Positions 1 through 8,546 of a stretch of 19,391 bases of DNA are shown in pieces. The stretch comes from Amoebophrya sp. AT5.2 (Eukaryota; Sar; Dinophyceae; Syndiniales; Amoebophryaceae). The first letter of the stretch is position 1, and each line of letters begins with the position of its first letter. Both the position numbers and the translations under genes were made by a program. The notes beneath the pieces were generated by a model. The model was given only the letters and a program-made list of their open reading frames with translations, was not told the origin of the DNA and made no database searches. Location of the stretch: the NCBI GenBank assembly GCA_005223375.1, contig RXOD01004664.1, positions 1 through 19,391 on the forward strand, written 5' to 3'.

Positions 1-148
1 TCATTGCTAGCGGGCGTGGCGCTCGCTGGAGCCGGACCTGCGGTGGCCGGGCTTCGATGGCGTCGGAAGGTCGGGCTTTTGTGGCCCATAGCATGCGGGA
101 AGAGCCGTAGGCAGGCTCTACTTGGGCGAGGCTGTGGCAACGGGATTG

Positions 149-203
149 GGTGTAGCCTACACGCGCCCTACACGGCCTGTTTTCGGGCGTAATAGGCTAC
201 ACC
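149..203. repeat. Inverted repeat GGTGTAGCCTA / TAGGCTACACC
   Basis: The 11 bases at 149-159 are the exact reverse complement of those at 193-203, separated by 33 bases. The left arm also sits in a 13-base palindrome, GTGTAG-C-CTACAC, at 150-162. The right arm overlaps the motif AATAGGCTACA (191-201), which recurs at 15876 and 16012. Function is unknown. Confidence 0.75.
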
Positions 204-233
204 ATGTACACCGCCTACACCATGTACACCATA
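198..233 (+). repeat. Four 9-bp tandem repeats, TACACCATG type
   Basis: Four consecutive 9-base units read TACACCATG, TACACCGCC, TACACCATG and TACACCATA. Two further CTACAC copies lie at about 157 and 167. The array could encode Tyr-Thr-Met type repeats, but the frame from the ATG at 204 stops soon after (TAG at about 282), so a non-coding tandem repeat is preferred. Confidence 0.8.
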
Positions 234-404
234 CAACGGCGAAAATCGAGGCTCGTCGTCGATATTAGCGTTTGGTGGAAGTAGATCTTCGCTTTCGCAG
301 CAAAAAAAAAAGTACGAATTTATCAACAGAGAATTCGACCCCAGTCGTACATCAACGGAGCCGGCTTATGGGCCCAAATATGATCAAAATTTCAACACTT
401 CCAG

Positions 405-2332
405 GTGTCCGGGTCATCACTCCAGATTTACCAGTCTGCTGCCACTCTTCCCTGGTCTATCAAGGCTTTGATGGGTCTTTGTTCGGACTCCTTTCCCTAC
501 AGCCAGCGGTACTACAAGGCCCCCTACGTGGCGGGCACCACCGCTCTGGCCCTTTTTGCGTACTGCATGGTGGGGGTCGGGCCGTTTATTTCCGTGCAGG
601 TCTCGACGTGCCTGTTCTTCCTCGTTTTTCTCCAGTTGAGCATGACGGATTTGATGGTCGAGGCTGTCTACGCTGCGAAGGTGAAAAAAGTGCCCGAGAA
701 GGGCCCGGACCTGATCTCCTTCGTGTGGGGCGGCATGAGCCTGTGGACACTGTTCTCGACGCTGTTCATCGGCCACCTGATCGAGACGTTCGGGAGCGAC
801 AGCTGCTTCCTGTTTGCCGCGCCCTTCGCCGCCGTGATCCTGCTGCCGGTGGTCCTCGACTACTTTGAGGAGGGGCCGCAGTTCGACAAAACACGCGACG
901 GAGCGGTCCTTGCCGGCGGCAATGACGGAAGCAGTGCTGCAGTAGAGACCGCGCAGCGGCCGCCGCAAGTTCTGCAGGGCGCGCTGGAGCCAGGAGGTGA
1001 CTTCTTGGGTGATGAGGATGAGGCTCCGGGATCAAGATCATCACCCGGCGACGAGGTCGTGGGGCACGTGGCCGTCGCCGCCGATGGGACGCCGAATGTT
1101 CGTGCTGGTCCGACGGGAATGATATCATCTGCGAGAAGTAGTGGCCACCCGCAATCCGCGACGTCTTCCGGCCGCAAGATAAATTCCAAGGACCTGCTCA
1201 AACTTCCGGAAAACCGCCCCGTTTTTTACCTCGCGCTTTTCATGGGGTTTTCCGGCATCTCGACCGCGGCTTTCTCGGTCCTCAACGAGTCCAAGATCGC
1301 GAATTTCGCCGTCGCGTACACGCTCGGCCTCTCTGTGCTCGCCGGCTTCACGCTGTTTCTCCGTCCCATCATCGCGAAGATGAATTTGTTCTTCTTCACG
1401 CAGAACGTGCTCGCCGTGTCGATTCAGGGCGCCGCCTTCTACTTCTTCACCGACACGCCCGAGCAGTACCCCGCCGGCCCTCACTTCGAGCCGCACTTCT
1501 TCGTGTCCGTGATCGGGATCGTGGCCAGCGTCTTCTCGTTGCTGGGCATGGCCGCGTACAACATGTTCGCGAGCGACTGGAACTACCAGTCCATCATCAT
1601 GGTGTCGAACATCGTCGCGATCTTTCTCAGTCTGCTCAACGTGGTGGTGTTTTTGAGGTGGAACGTCAGCTGGGGCATTCCGGACGCGCTCTTCATGGTC
1701 TGCTCCACCGGGATCACGAGCGCGGTGTTCCAGTTCGGGTACTCACTAGATCCATAGACATTTCATTGACATTGATTTCCACCACCACCACAGACGATGA
1801 AAACCAAAACGAACATCACAGCTGGATGCCCGGTACGGTGATGCTTGCGCAGCTCGTCCCGAAGGGTCTTGAGTCGACCATGTATGCCTTGCTCGCGGGG
1901 TCCTTCAATATGTCGGCGATGATGTCCACGTATTCCGGTGCGCTGATGCTGGAAATGCTGGGGTGTGAGCCAAACGGTTCCAAGAACGAGGGCCACCAGT
2001 TCGAGCATTTGTGGGTCGGCGCGGCCCTGGGGTCGGTGCTGCCCTGCGTAACCTTGTTCGTGTTACCGTGGTTGATCCCGAACTGCAAGCAGACCGAGAA
2101 ACTACTCGTCGACAACCCCGAGTCGCCGACGGCGGGGAGCATCTGGAATACCTATTTTGCGAAGTCGAAATACGGGCGCCTGGAGGAGGACGCAGTGGCG
2201 GACTTGGAGCTGCGGAACGAGCTGGACCACGCGAGCAAAAATTCCTCGCTGACGGGAGGAGGTGCGGGAGAGAATGCGGTGCTGTCGCCGGTGCTGGGGA
2301 AACATACCAGTGGGCGCGGGGGGCGAGAATGA
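405..2332 (+). CDS. BT1-family folate/biopterin transporter, 5' partial
   Basis: Multi-pass membrane carrier of the BT1 family (major facilitator superfamily), whose members carry folates or pterins across cell or organelle membranes. The coding sequence joins 405-1738 and 1822-2332 (614 codons in the window, stop TGA). Family signs are the LPWSIKALMGLCSDSFP segment just before a transmembrane helix, the MTDLMVEAVYA helix, and VPKGLESTMYALLAG in exon 2. About eleven hydrophobic helices are visible; the usual first helix is missing. A hydrophilic, low-complexity loop of about 120 residues separates the halves (residues ~150-270). The frame has no ATG before the conserved core: the codon at 405 is GTG right after a CAG acceptor, so the true start lies on an upstream exon. 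The cytosolic tail is short and Gly/Arg-rich. The family is clear; the substrate is inferred only from the family. Confidence 0.88.
1739..1821 (+). other. Intron of BT1 transporter (83 nt)
   Basis: Starts GTACTCAC after ...ttcgg and ends ...catcacag before CTGG. Removal joins a phase-2 codon (gg + c, Gly) and restores ...FQFGWMPGTVMLAQL..., a continuous helix; unspliced reading stops at once (TAG at 1755-1757). A/C-rich 3' half with no strong pyrimidine tract. Confidence 0.85.
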
Positions 2333-2892
2333 GCTACAGTTCGAGCAGACACCGACTTTTGTGCGAGATTTGCTGACACTGGCGGCCCTCCTCGGGGCGA
2401 GGGCGCGCGGGGCTGCGCATTGCTCTTTCATCATTTGATACCGGTGGGAGGTTTGGATTTTTCTTCAGAGAATACAGGCAGAGGCACTCGAGTGGATCCA
2501 CTCGCACAGGTGGAACTTCTTCATCTGGGACACCGTCACTCGGCACACGGATATACCGCTGCAAGGTCAAGTCCAAGCCTTCACACGTTGCCGGATGCCC
2601 CGCGCATGTGCGCGATGTCAAAGAGAGCTACCAGAGTGAAACTGAAGTTGAGTCGTGCCCAAATACTCGGCACAGAGAAGCAAGAAGAGTGCTAGAGAAG
2701 ACTGACGGCAACAACCATGACTAAGACTACTTCACCTTTCTAAGTAGTGTTAGTCTCTCTTTCTCTCTGTAACGCGCACCCGCGTGCATTCTTTTTATCT
2801 CAAAAGTAAGAGGTGTCTGTGGCGGGGCGAGGACGAGAAGATGCTATAGATGCCTAAGCACCAGGACCAGAAAAAACTGCCAGAACGTCTTC
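2333..2892. other. Intergenic, transporter to archaemetzincin
   Basis: No supportable gene. Contains a pure pyrimidine run of 15 nt at 2754-2768 (TCTCTCTTTCTCTCT type), about 125 bases before the next ATG. If this organism trans-splices a spliced leader, as dinoflagellates do, this is a reasonable acceptor tract, with the first following AG near 2805. That role is inference only. Confidence 0.4.
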
Positions 2893-5310
2893 ATGTCGCT
2901 TTCTCCGAAGCTTGAGTGGAAGCAGATTTTGAATGACTCCCCGCAGCGACGCCGGTCTCTTGGGGACACGCTCTCCTCCCTTTCGCGGAGTCCGACGGCG
3001 CGATTTCGCGGCAGCTTCTCGCAGACGCTGTATTCCGGGCCCAAAAAGGCGGGCGCAGGCGGACGAGATCATGCGTTCAGTTGTGCAACTAGTTGTGACG
3101 GAACCGGAACGACGCTGACCATCGACCTGGATGCCGCGAATCCGGCGAATACGCACGTGCACGACACGGTCCCACAGAGGCTGCCGCTGCGCAGACTGCT
3201 TACCGACTATCTCAGATCATGTCGTCGAGGAGCTGGACCTGGAAAGACTTGTGCTTTTACCGAAGTTGCATTGCGCGCCCGGCCGCCGGACGACGAACAA
3301 AGCTGGACACGGGACAATGCAGTTAGTACAAGGTGGGTCGACGCAGCTACCAGTAGATCCTCATCGCCGTTGAAACAGCGGCTAATATCAGGCGGAAGCA
3401 CGACAAGTAGTGGCAGTTCATCCGGCCAACTGCGACGGCGGGATGTATTGCTTTCGGAAGATACGGTCGCGGATCGCGCACAGCTCGCGCTCATTCCGGA
3501 GCGATATATCGACATCCTCCCGGCGAACTTGCTGGCAGCCGGCAGAAGTACTGCCGGTGGGACTTCTACTTCATCCTCGAGTAGTGTTCTCACCGCCTCG
3601 GCTTCCGGTTCGCAGGCGGCCACGGCCTCGGCGCTCGCCAGTGTGAAAATGAAGCACCAGAAGCTGAACCGGGCTCGTTGTTCCAATCTCGACGAGGATT
3701 TCTTTCCCGTGCCCATGGGACCAAACGATTGGAACTCGTTGCACCATGAGGAAGGCCAGTCCGTCCTCGAGTTCGTGGCGCGGGTCGCGCAAAGGCGCGG
3801 CAGTAAACCGACCGGGACTGCGTCGACCATCTACTTGCTTCCGTGCGGCAGCGGCAGCAGCGGCCAGGCGCAGACGTCGTTCCAGTTGCACTCGACGCAG
3901 GCGGCTGGTGGAGCTTCTTCTGCGCTGGATTTAGGGGAACTGTTCGGCGGTGGCGATGAAGATCCCCCAGGAGGCTCGTCGGAGGTGGAAGACGACGTCG
4001 GAGCGCCTTCGGTCTCCAGCGGTGGTTCGTTTGCCAGCACTATGAGAGGCCGCAGTGGTGTCGCGGGCACGAGCGGAAACCGTGGAAGTAGCCGCGCGGC
4101 GGCGCCGCCTGTCTCTGTGCCGAGGTCGCGAAGCATCGCCGGAAGTACCGCGAAAGCGGGGCCGCGGGCGACCGCAACGGCAACGACTCGCTTCCGCGCC
4201 TCTGTCGAGCGAGCCACCGCGAGCAATCGGGCTTCTACACTCTCGCCCGACCCCGGCGCGGCTAAGCGAAGAGCAACGACTGGCTTCGGGATGAGCTCCT
4301 CGGCCACGAGCAAGAGCACTTCCGACGGCCAGAAGCTGCTCCAGCACCTGCTTCAGTATTGCCGCGCCTTCTTTCACCCGATGGACGTGAAGCTGCTCCC
4401 CTACCAGCGGTTCGAGGGGATCTCGACAAGGAATGTTGAAAACGAAACCGGCGACCTGCACAGCCGCCAGCTCCACGCCGGCGAGCTGCTGAAGAAACAC
4501 CTGATCCCCGCCATGAAGATGAAGGATCGGCGATCTTCGCTGCTGATTCCCGCCGACGCGTACGCGGTTCTCGCGATTACGTCGGAAGACCTCTACCCCT
4601 GCGACGACTGGCCGTTCGTCAGCGGCTTGAGCGATACGCTGCACCGCGTCGGCGTCTGCTCCACCGCCCGGTACGAAATCGTGCCGGATTTCAGCGTCGT
4701 GCCTCAGGCTCCCTTCAACACAGCGTTCCTGCAGACGAATTCGAATTCCACCCTCGTCGCGACCGTGGTCCACTCGTTCTGCTACCACAAACTCCTAAAG
4801 CGGATGTGTCGCGTCATCACGCACGAGCTGTGCCACTGCTTCCAGATGAAACACTGCGTGCACTTCAACTGTCTGATGCAGGGCAGCAAACACTTCGAGG
4901 AAGCCGAGAAGAAGTTTTTCGACCTGTGCCCGGTGTGCTTGAGCAAACTGTATTTCATGCTGTCGTCGTCGGAAGTGGTCAGCTCGGTAGGTGCCGGATC
5001 CACGGAGCAACACGTGGACGTCGAGGAGAGGTACACGCGGTTAAAACGGTGGGTGGAAAAGGACGTGCTGGGCGTGGCGGGAGGTGGGGCGGGCGCGGGC
5101 GGCGGGAAGCAGCTGGTGACCACTTCTGCAGCAGTACTGGGAGGTCCGTCTGGTGAAGCGTTCTCGCATACGTATACGATCTGGTCGTCTTCAAGGAAGG
5201 GGACCGCGAATGCGGCAAAGCAGGGAGCAGATGCGGATCCGCGACATCAGATCTTCGGCGAGTGGGCGCGCTGGTGGGCAAAACGGATTGCCGTCATTAA
5301 CGCCGGTTAA
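2893..5310 (+). CDS. Archaemetzincin-like zinc metalloprotease (M54)
   Basis: Single uninterrupted 805-codon frame from ATG at 2893 to TAA. Archaemetzincins are zinc peptidases with a second, structural zinc. The active-site helix is HELCH (644-648) with the third ligand His654, so HExxHxxxxxH is intact with catalytic Glu645. Cys655, Cys660, Cys679 and Cys682 match the four-cysteine second site, with QGSKHFEEAEKKFFDLCPVC in between. Other family blocks are a Trp/HxEGQ-like N-terminal segment (~275-300), TIYLLPCG (~313), an LLQYCRAFF...VKLLP block (~483-500) and DAYAVLAITSEDLYP (~555). Residues 1-250 are Ser/Arg-rich and probably disordered. About 150 low-complexity residues (~325-475) interrupt the catalytic domain; known family members are much shorter (about 300-500 residues). 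The usual Gly of the HxxG turn is Gln651. Enzymatic activity is likely, but the target is unknown. Confidence 0.92.
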   Translation: MSLSPKLEWKQILNDSPQRRRSLGDTLSSLSRSPTARFRGSFSQTLYSGPKKAGAGGRDHAFSCATSCDGTGTTLTIDLDAANPANTHVHDTVPQRLPLRRLLTDYLRSCRRGAGPGKTCAFTEVALRARPPDDEQSWTRDNAVSTRWVDAATSRSSSPLKQRLISGGSTTSSGSSSGQLRRRDVLLSEDTVADRAQLALIPERYIDILPANLLAAGRSTAGGTSTSSSSSVLTASASGSQAATASALASVKMKHQKLNRARCSNLDEDFFPVPMGPNDWNSLHHEEGQSVLEFVARVAQRRGSKPTGTASTIYLLPCGSGSSGQAQTSFQLHSTQAAGGASSALDLGELFGGGDEDPPGGSSEVEDDVGAPSVSSGGSFASTMRGRSGVAGTSGNRGSSRAAAPPVSVPRSRSIAGSTAKAGPRATATATTRFRASVERATASNRASTLSPDPGAAKRRATTGFGMSSSATSKSTSDGQKLLQHLLQYCRAFFHPMDVKLLPYQRFEGISTRNVENETGDLHSRQLHAGELLKKHLIPAMKMKDRRSSLLIPADAYAVLAITSEDLYPCDDWPFVSGLSDTLHRVGVCSTARYEIVPDFSVVPQAPFNTAFLQTNSNSTLVATVVHSFCYHKLLKRMCRVITHELCHCFQMKHCVHFNCLMQGSKHFEEAEKKFFDLCPVCLSKLYFMLSSSEVVSSVGAGSTEQHVDVEERYTRLKRWVEKDVLGVAGGGAGAGGGKQLVTTSAAVLGGPSGEAFSHTYTIWSSSRKGTANAAKQGADADPRHQIFGEWARWWAKRIAVINAG

Positions 5311-6164
5311 AGCACCACGCAGCGGTACAAGAGAAGCTGTAAGATGAACCATTGGCTGCAATACATACCAATGAATGCATTGCATACAGTCAGGACGAGC
5401 TGAGGAGGTAGATTTTGATTGCAGTTACAATACTTCACATTCGCAACACTTCATTGAGGATCTGAAGCTCCTGAACTCCAGCACAACGTCAAACATCTTC
5501 ACACATGCGTAAAACCAATGAAATACTCTTCGACTAGTACTGGATTGTTTTCACCTACACCTCGAACTCGACGTCGATTTCTTGGTTCCGGTGGTAGCCA
5601 CGACATTTCCAATTCGAATTTGTGTGTAGTTTACACTTGTCAGCACTCTCGTCAGAACTCACACGTCGTGCAAATTTTGGTTCGCCACCAGGCCGCGGCT
5701 GCTTGTGCCGCGTTGCTGCGAGCGATTCTTTGACCCTTGATTGTGTCGGAGGTGTACTGTAAAATCTTGATGTTGGAGTTGGTCCCCCGACTGCTGCAGT
5801 GTGCTGAAGCAAGAGCTTCGTACTACTTCCTTGTAATAAAACAAGCAAGAACCTCCTCCACAGCCCCAAACACCAGCGCGAGGACATCATGCTAGAGAGA
5901 AGGAACCGGAAGCCGTGTGTTCATCTCCCGGGGCTCGAGGCAGTCGCGAAAGAAGCAAGAAACAAAAAGGAGCGTTTCTGGTGTGATCGTGATGAAGACA
6001 AAGTAATGCTCATGGGGGCTGCCGTCCTCTACTCAAACGGGCAAAATAAAAAGTGACCACGACTGCGGAAGAAGTCACCAATGCGAATTGATGTAAATCA
6101 GAGAGCGATGTGCTAGTGCTTTTCGTGCGACTGAAAATGTTAGCCTGTTTGAGCAGAAGCGAGG
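5311..6164. other. Intergenic, archaemetzincin to DHHC gene
   Basis: About 850 bases without a convincing gene. A 71-codon frame at 5518-5733 starts with ATG but has no recognisable domain and is Ser/Arg-rich, so it is not called. AATAAA occurs at about 5835 and 6044; whether it serves as a polyadenylation signal in this organism is unknown. The last part must hold the 5' UTR of the palmitoyltransferase. Confidence 0.4.
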
Positions 6165-8546
6165 ATGATGTCCGCCGGTAATGCCGTTGCGCACCTCCCC
6201 ACGGAAGCGGTCGGGGAGGTTCCTGGCGATGACGACGGCCCTCCCTACCAGCGAAATCAAGACACGACCGCCGACCTGAAGAGCACCAGACTGCAGTCCG
6301 CTCTATTCACCGATCTGAACCGGTTGTGGCCCGTGATCTTCGTGCACCTGACGACCATCTTCTTGTGGATAACCTTTGAATTCTGCTACCTACACCCCCA
6401 GCTGGGTAGCTTCGAGGAAGCGAATTTGCAGTGGGCACTGGTACTGCGGTTCTGGTTTTGCTACTCTCTCGGCACTCGCCCATATAATAAAACCAGATAA
6501 GATATTAATGATCACAATCACAAACACAATGAATCTGACCCAGCTGCACCCAACAAGATTCGATTTGATACGATTTAGTGGGAGGACCAAACTGCTCCTA
6601 TCTTTTTTTCTAGAGGAAGAGGTAGTGGTAGAAATCTAGCCTCCCAAACACTTTCTGAAAGGTCGACGGCACGGTGTTTCTGATCAGTCTCTCTCTGTTC
6701 GTTTACTGCTACTATCGCGCCATTTTCACGGACCCCGGCGGCGTGCCCGATACCAAAGCCTGGCGCGTCACCGTCGCCAACAAGGGGGATGATATCCGCG
6801 ACCTCGTGCTCGAGACGAAGAAGGACGGGCTGCTCCGCCACTGCAAATGGTGTGGGCGGTACAAGCCCGACCGCGCGCACCACTGCCGAGTGCTCGGGAA
6901 GTGCGTGCTGAAGATGGACCACCACTGTCCCTGGATCTGCAACACAGTGGGGTTCCGCAACCACAAGTACTTCCTCCTGACCTTGTTCTACGCAGCTCTC
7001 ACACTTTGGTGGGAGTTCGCCTGTCTGGCGCCCTACACCGCCGACCTGATCCGGAAATGCAACAAGGGCGGGTCGTACTACGGCTTGGACGCGGCAGATG
7101 AGGCGCTTCTGTTTGGCGACGGCGATGGCTTCCCGACTGTCACGCTGTTTTGCTTGATTTTGGCGGTTATGCTGGATTTTTTTCTGGGGATTGCGGTCTC
7201 GGGCTTCTTCGCATTTCATTCGTATCTCGTGGCGATCAACGCAACCACGATCGAGTTCTGCGAGCGGAGGGGAGAAGAGGCCGGTATGGGTACTATGCCT
7301 TTGGGTATTACAAAGAACGGACATCATCGGCAGCTGAGAGAAGAAGACGAAGTGGCTTTTGCGCGGATGGGCGGGGGGCCACCGTCGGCGTCGTCGTATG
7401 GTGGCGAGGGGGGGGATTTGTACGACCGGGGATGCTTTTGGAACTTCCGCTCTGCATACGGGAGCAGCCTGCTGTGCTGGTGCCTGCCATGCACGGAGGC
7501 CGAGGGTACTCCATTCATACATAAGTAAAGATCTAGTCCGAGGACACACACTCACACACACACACACACACACACACAGACTCAGAGTCAGAGACGACTA
7601 CGTCTACGACACCAATGTATGATCATTTTGTGCAGCTGATCGACGAAGAAATGGAGTCATGACATCTTCGATAAATAAATAAATGAAGAACCATTGCAGC
7701 CCACTTGGATTTTTTCCAGGCGACGGCGTCGTTTACATGGACGAGCAGCAGCAGGCCGCGGCGTTTGCACGACGTCGGATGTTGGGGGATTACGGTACCA
7801 GTTCCCGATTAGACGACCTCGAGCATGTGGAAGGTAGCCACGGCGCGTCGCTGCAAAGGGCGAGTAGGCGGATACCGCGAGTGGGGGTGGGTTTGGGGGG
7901 GGAGCAGAGAATTCTGGAGGAAGGAGAACAAGATGGAGACCATGTAGTTGCGCCACACGTACACGAAGCCGAATTTGGAGGTGGGGCATCCACATCATCA
8001 AGTTCAGGCTCGTCGTCGGCACTGCCCTCGGCGGGCTCCTCGACGTCCTCGTCGTCCTCCCGAGCAGGAGCGGCCGCATCGTCGGTGCGCGCCCGACCCA
8101 CGCCGCCGTTCCAGTTTCCAAGAAGCACGCCGCGGCCGCGGTGGGTGGAACCGGCAGCACCACCGAGTCGTGATATTACGACGAGAGGAACGTCGCTGCC
8201 GGTCGTCACGGGAGAGATCCTCGATGGAAGCACTCATCATGCTCATGCTCCTGCTGAAGATCCTGCTGACCAGTACTATCATCAGTTGCACTCGCAGCAG
8301 CACACAGCCCGAAGCAGCATCCTGGACGAGAGCATCTACGGTGATGATGGGGGAGATGACCATGAGGATGATAATGCGGTGTTGGTAACTTCTGGTCCGG
8401 CCGGTGGCGGTGCCGGCGGGGCTGGCGTTGTGGAGGACGAAGGCATCGCGGAGGAAAAGGAAAAGCTACTTGGAGGAGCTGACGGCGAGGAGAGGTCAAC
8501 CGGCTACCCGACAACGAACTCGTCAAGACCATCGAGCGGGCGGTAA
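6165..8546 (+). CDS. DHHC palmitoyltransferase, three exons
   Basis: Integral membrane S-acyltransferase that attaches palmitate to cysteines of proteins at Golgi, plasma or other membranes. Join 6165-6440, 6662-7505, 7720-8546: 648 residues, ATG start, stop TAA. The Cys-rich domain shows HCKWCGRYKPDRAHHC then KMDHHCPWICNTVGFRNH, with the DHHC active site at 178-181 (catalytic Cys181). Four helices: one in exon 1 (~50-72), one at ~96-115 before TDPGG, and two after the DHHC. The TTxE motif is TTIE (287-290), and the C-terminal Asn-to-Gly aromatic motif is NFRSAYG (353-359). Splicing to exon 3 creates ...EAEGDGVVYMD, matching the conserved GDG segment after this motif in ZDHHC2/15-type enzymes, which supports the third exon. 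The exon 3 tail is long (~275 residues), Ser/Gly/Asp-rich and probably disordered. Substrates cannot be told. Confidence 0.92.
6441..6661 (+). other. Intron 1 of DHHC gene (221 nt)
   Basis: Starts GTACTGCG and ends ...ctttctgaaag before GTCGAC (AG followed by G). Exon 2 cannot begin earlier because its frame hits TGA at 6656-6658. The donor at 6441 is the only phase-0 GT near the end of exon 1 that fits. The alternative read-through (...RFWFCYSLG...) stops at 6498-6500. A noncanonical donor is a less likely alternative. Confidence 0.7.
6451..6497. repeat. 9-bp inverted repeat inside DHHC intron 1
   Basis: TCTGGTTTT at 6451-6459 is the exact reverse complement of AAAACCAGA at 6489-6497 (29-base loop). 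It sits ten bases inside the 5' splice site and could fold in the pre-mRNA. Chance cannot be excluded. Confidence 0.5.
7506..7719 (+). other. Intron 2 of DHHC gene (214 nt)
   Basis: Starts GTACTCCATT, ends in the pyrimidine-rich ...ggattttttccag before G. Removal joins g + gc (Gly) and restores the conserved GDG motif of the enzyme. Contains a CA microsatellite. An 8-base inverted repeat (ACTCCATT at 7508-7515, AATGGAGT at 7650-7657) links its start to its 3' half. The unspliced frame ends at TAA 7526-7528. Confidence 0.88.
7544..7578 (+). repeat. (CA)n microsatellite
   Basis: An AC/CA dinucleotide run of 35 bases with a single T interruption at 7552; the pure part from 7553 is 13 CA units. 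It lies inside DHHC intron 2 and generates a spurious Cys-Val run on the opposite strand. Confidence 0.97.

Larger units (their letters stand above)
1..404. other. Non-coding or upstream-intron region
   Basis: No convincing gene is seen here. One + strand frame is open from the window edge to a stop at 190-192 and begins Ser-Leu-Leu-Ala-Gly, but it matches no family I recognise and becomes Arg/Cys-rich; it could be the tail of an upstream gene or chance. The stretch just before 405 ends in ...cacttccag followed by G, a good 3' splice site (AG at 403-404), so much of this region is probably intron of the transporter gene that follows. The missing first transmembrane exon was not found in any forward frame here. 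The region also holds the TACAC-rich repeat cluster described separately. Confidence 0.4.

Noticed and set aside
272..868. + strand open frame overlapping the start of the transporter
   Set aside because: Starts with TTG, runs in a different frame from the clear transporter helices and is Arg/Gly/Pro-rich; a shadow frame.
2420..2695. 91-codon + strand frame after the transporter
   Set aside because: Starts with TTG, no domain, and the composition does not look coding.
3548..3615. GTACTGCC...GGTTCGCAG|G stretch inside the archaemetzincin gene
   Set aside because: 68 bases, not a multiple of three; removal would shift out of the frame that carries the catalytic motif.
5580..5605. GGTGGTAGCCACGACATTTCC, vaguely like a relic of the dinoflagellate spliced leader
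   Set aside because: Only the TAGCCA core matches; too weak to claim.
5518..5733. 71-codon ATG frame in the gap before the DHHC gene
   Set aside because: Ser/Arg-rich with no recognisable motif or supporting splice signal.
6575..7573. 332-codon minus-strand frame
   Set aside because: Lies opposite the DHHC exon; its start is the Cys-Val run encoded by the CA microsatellite.
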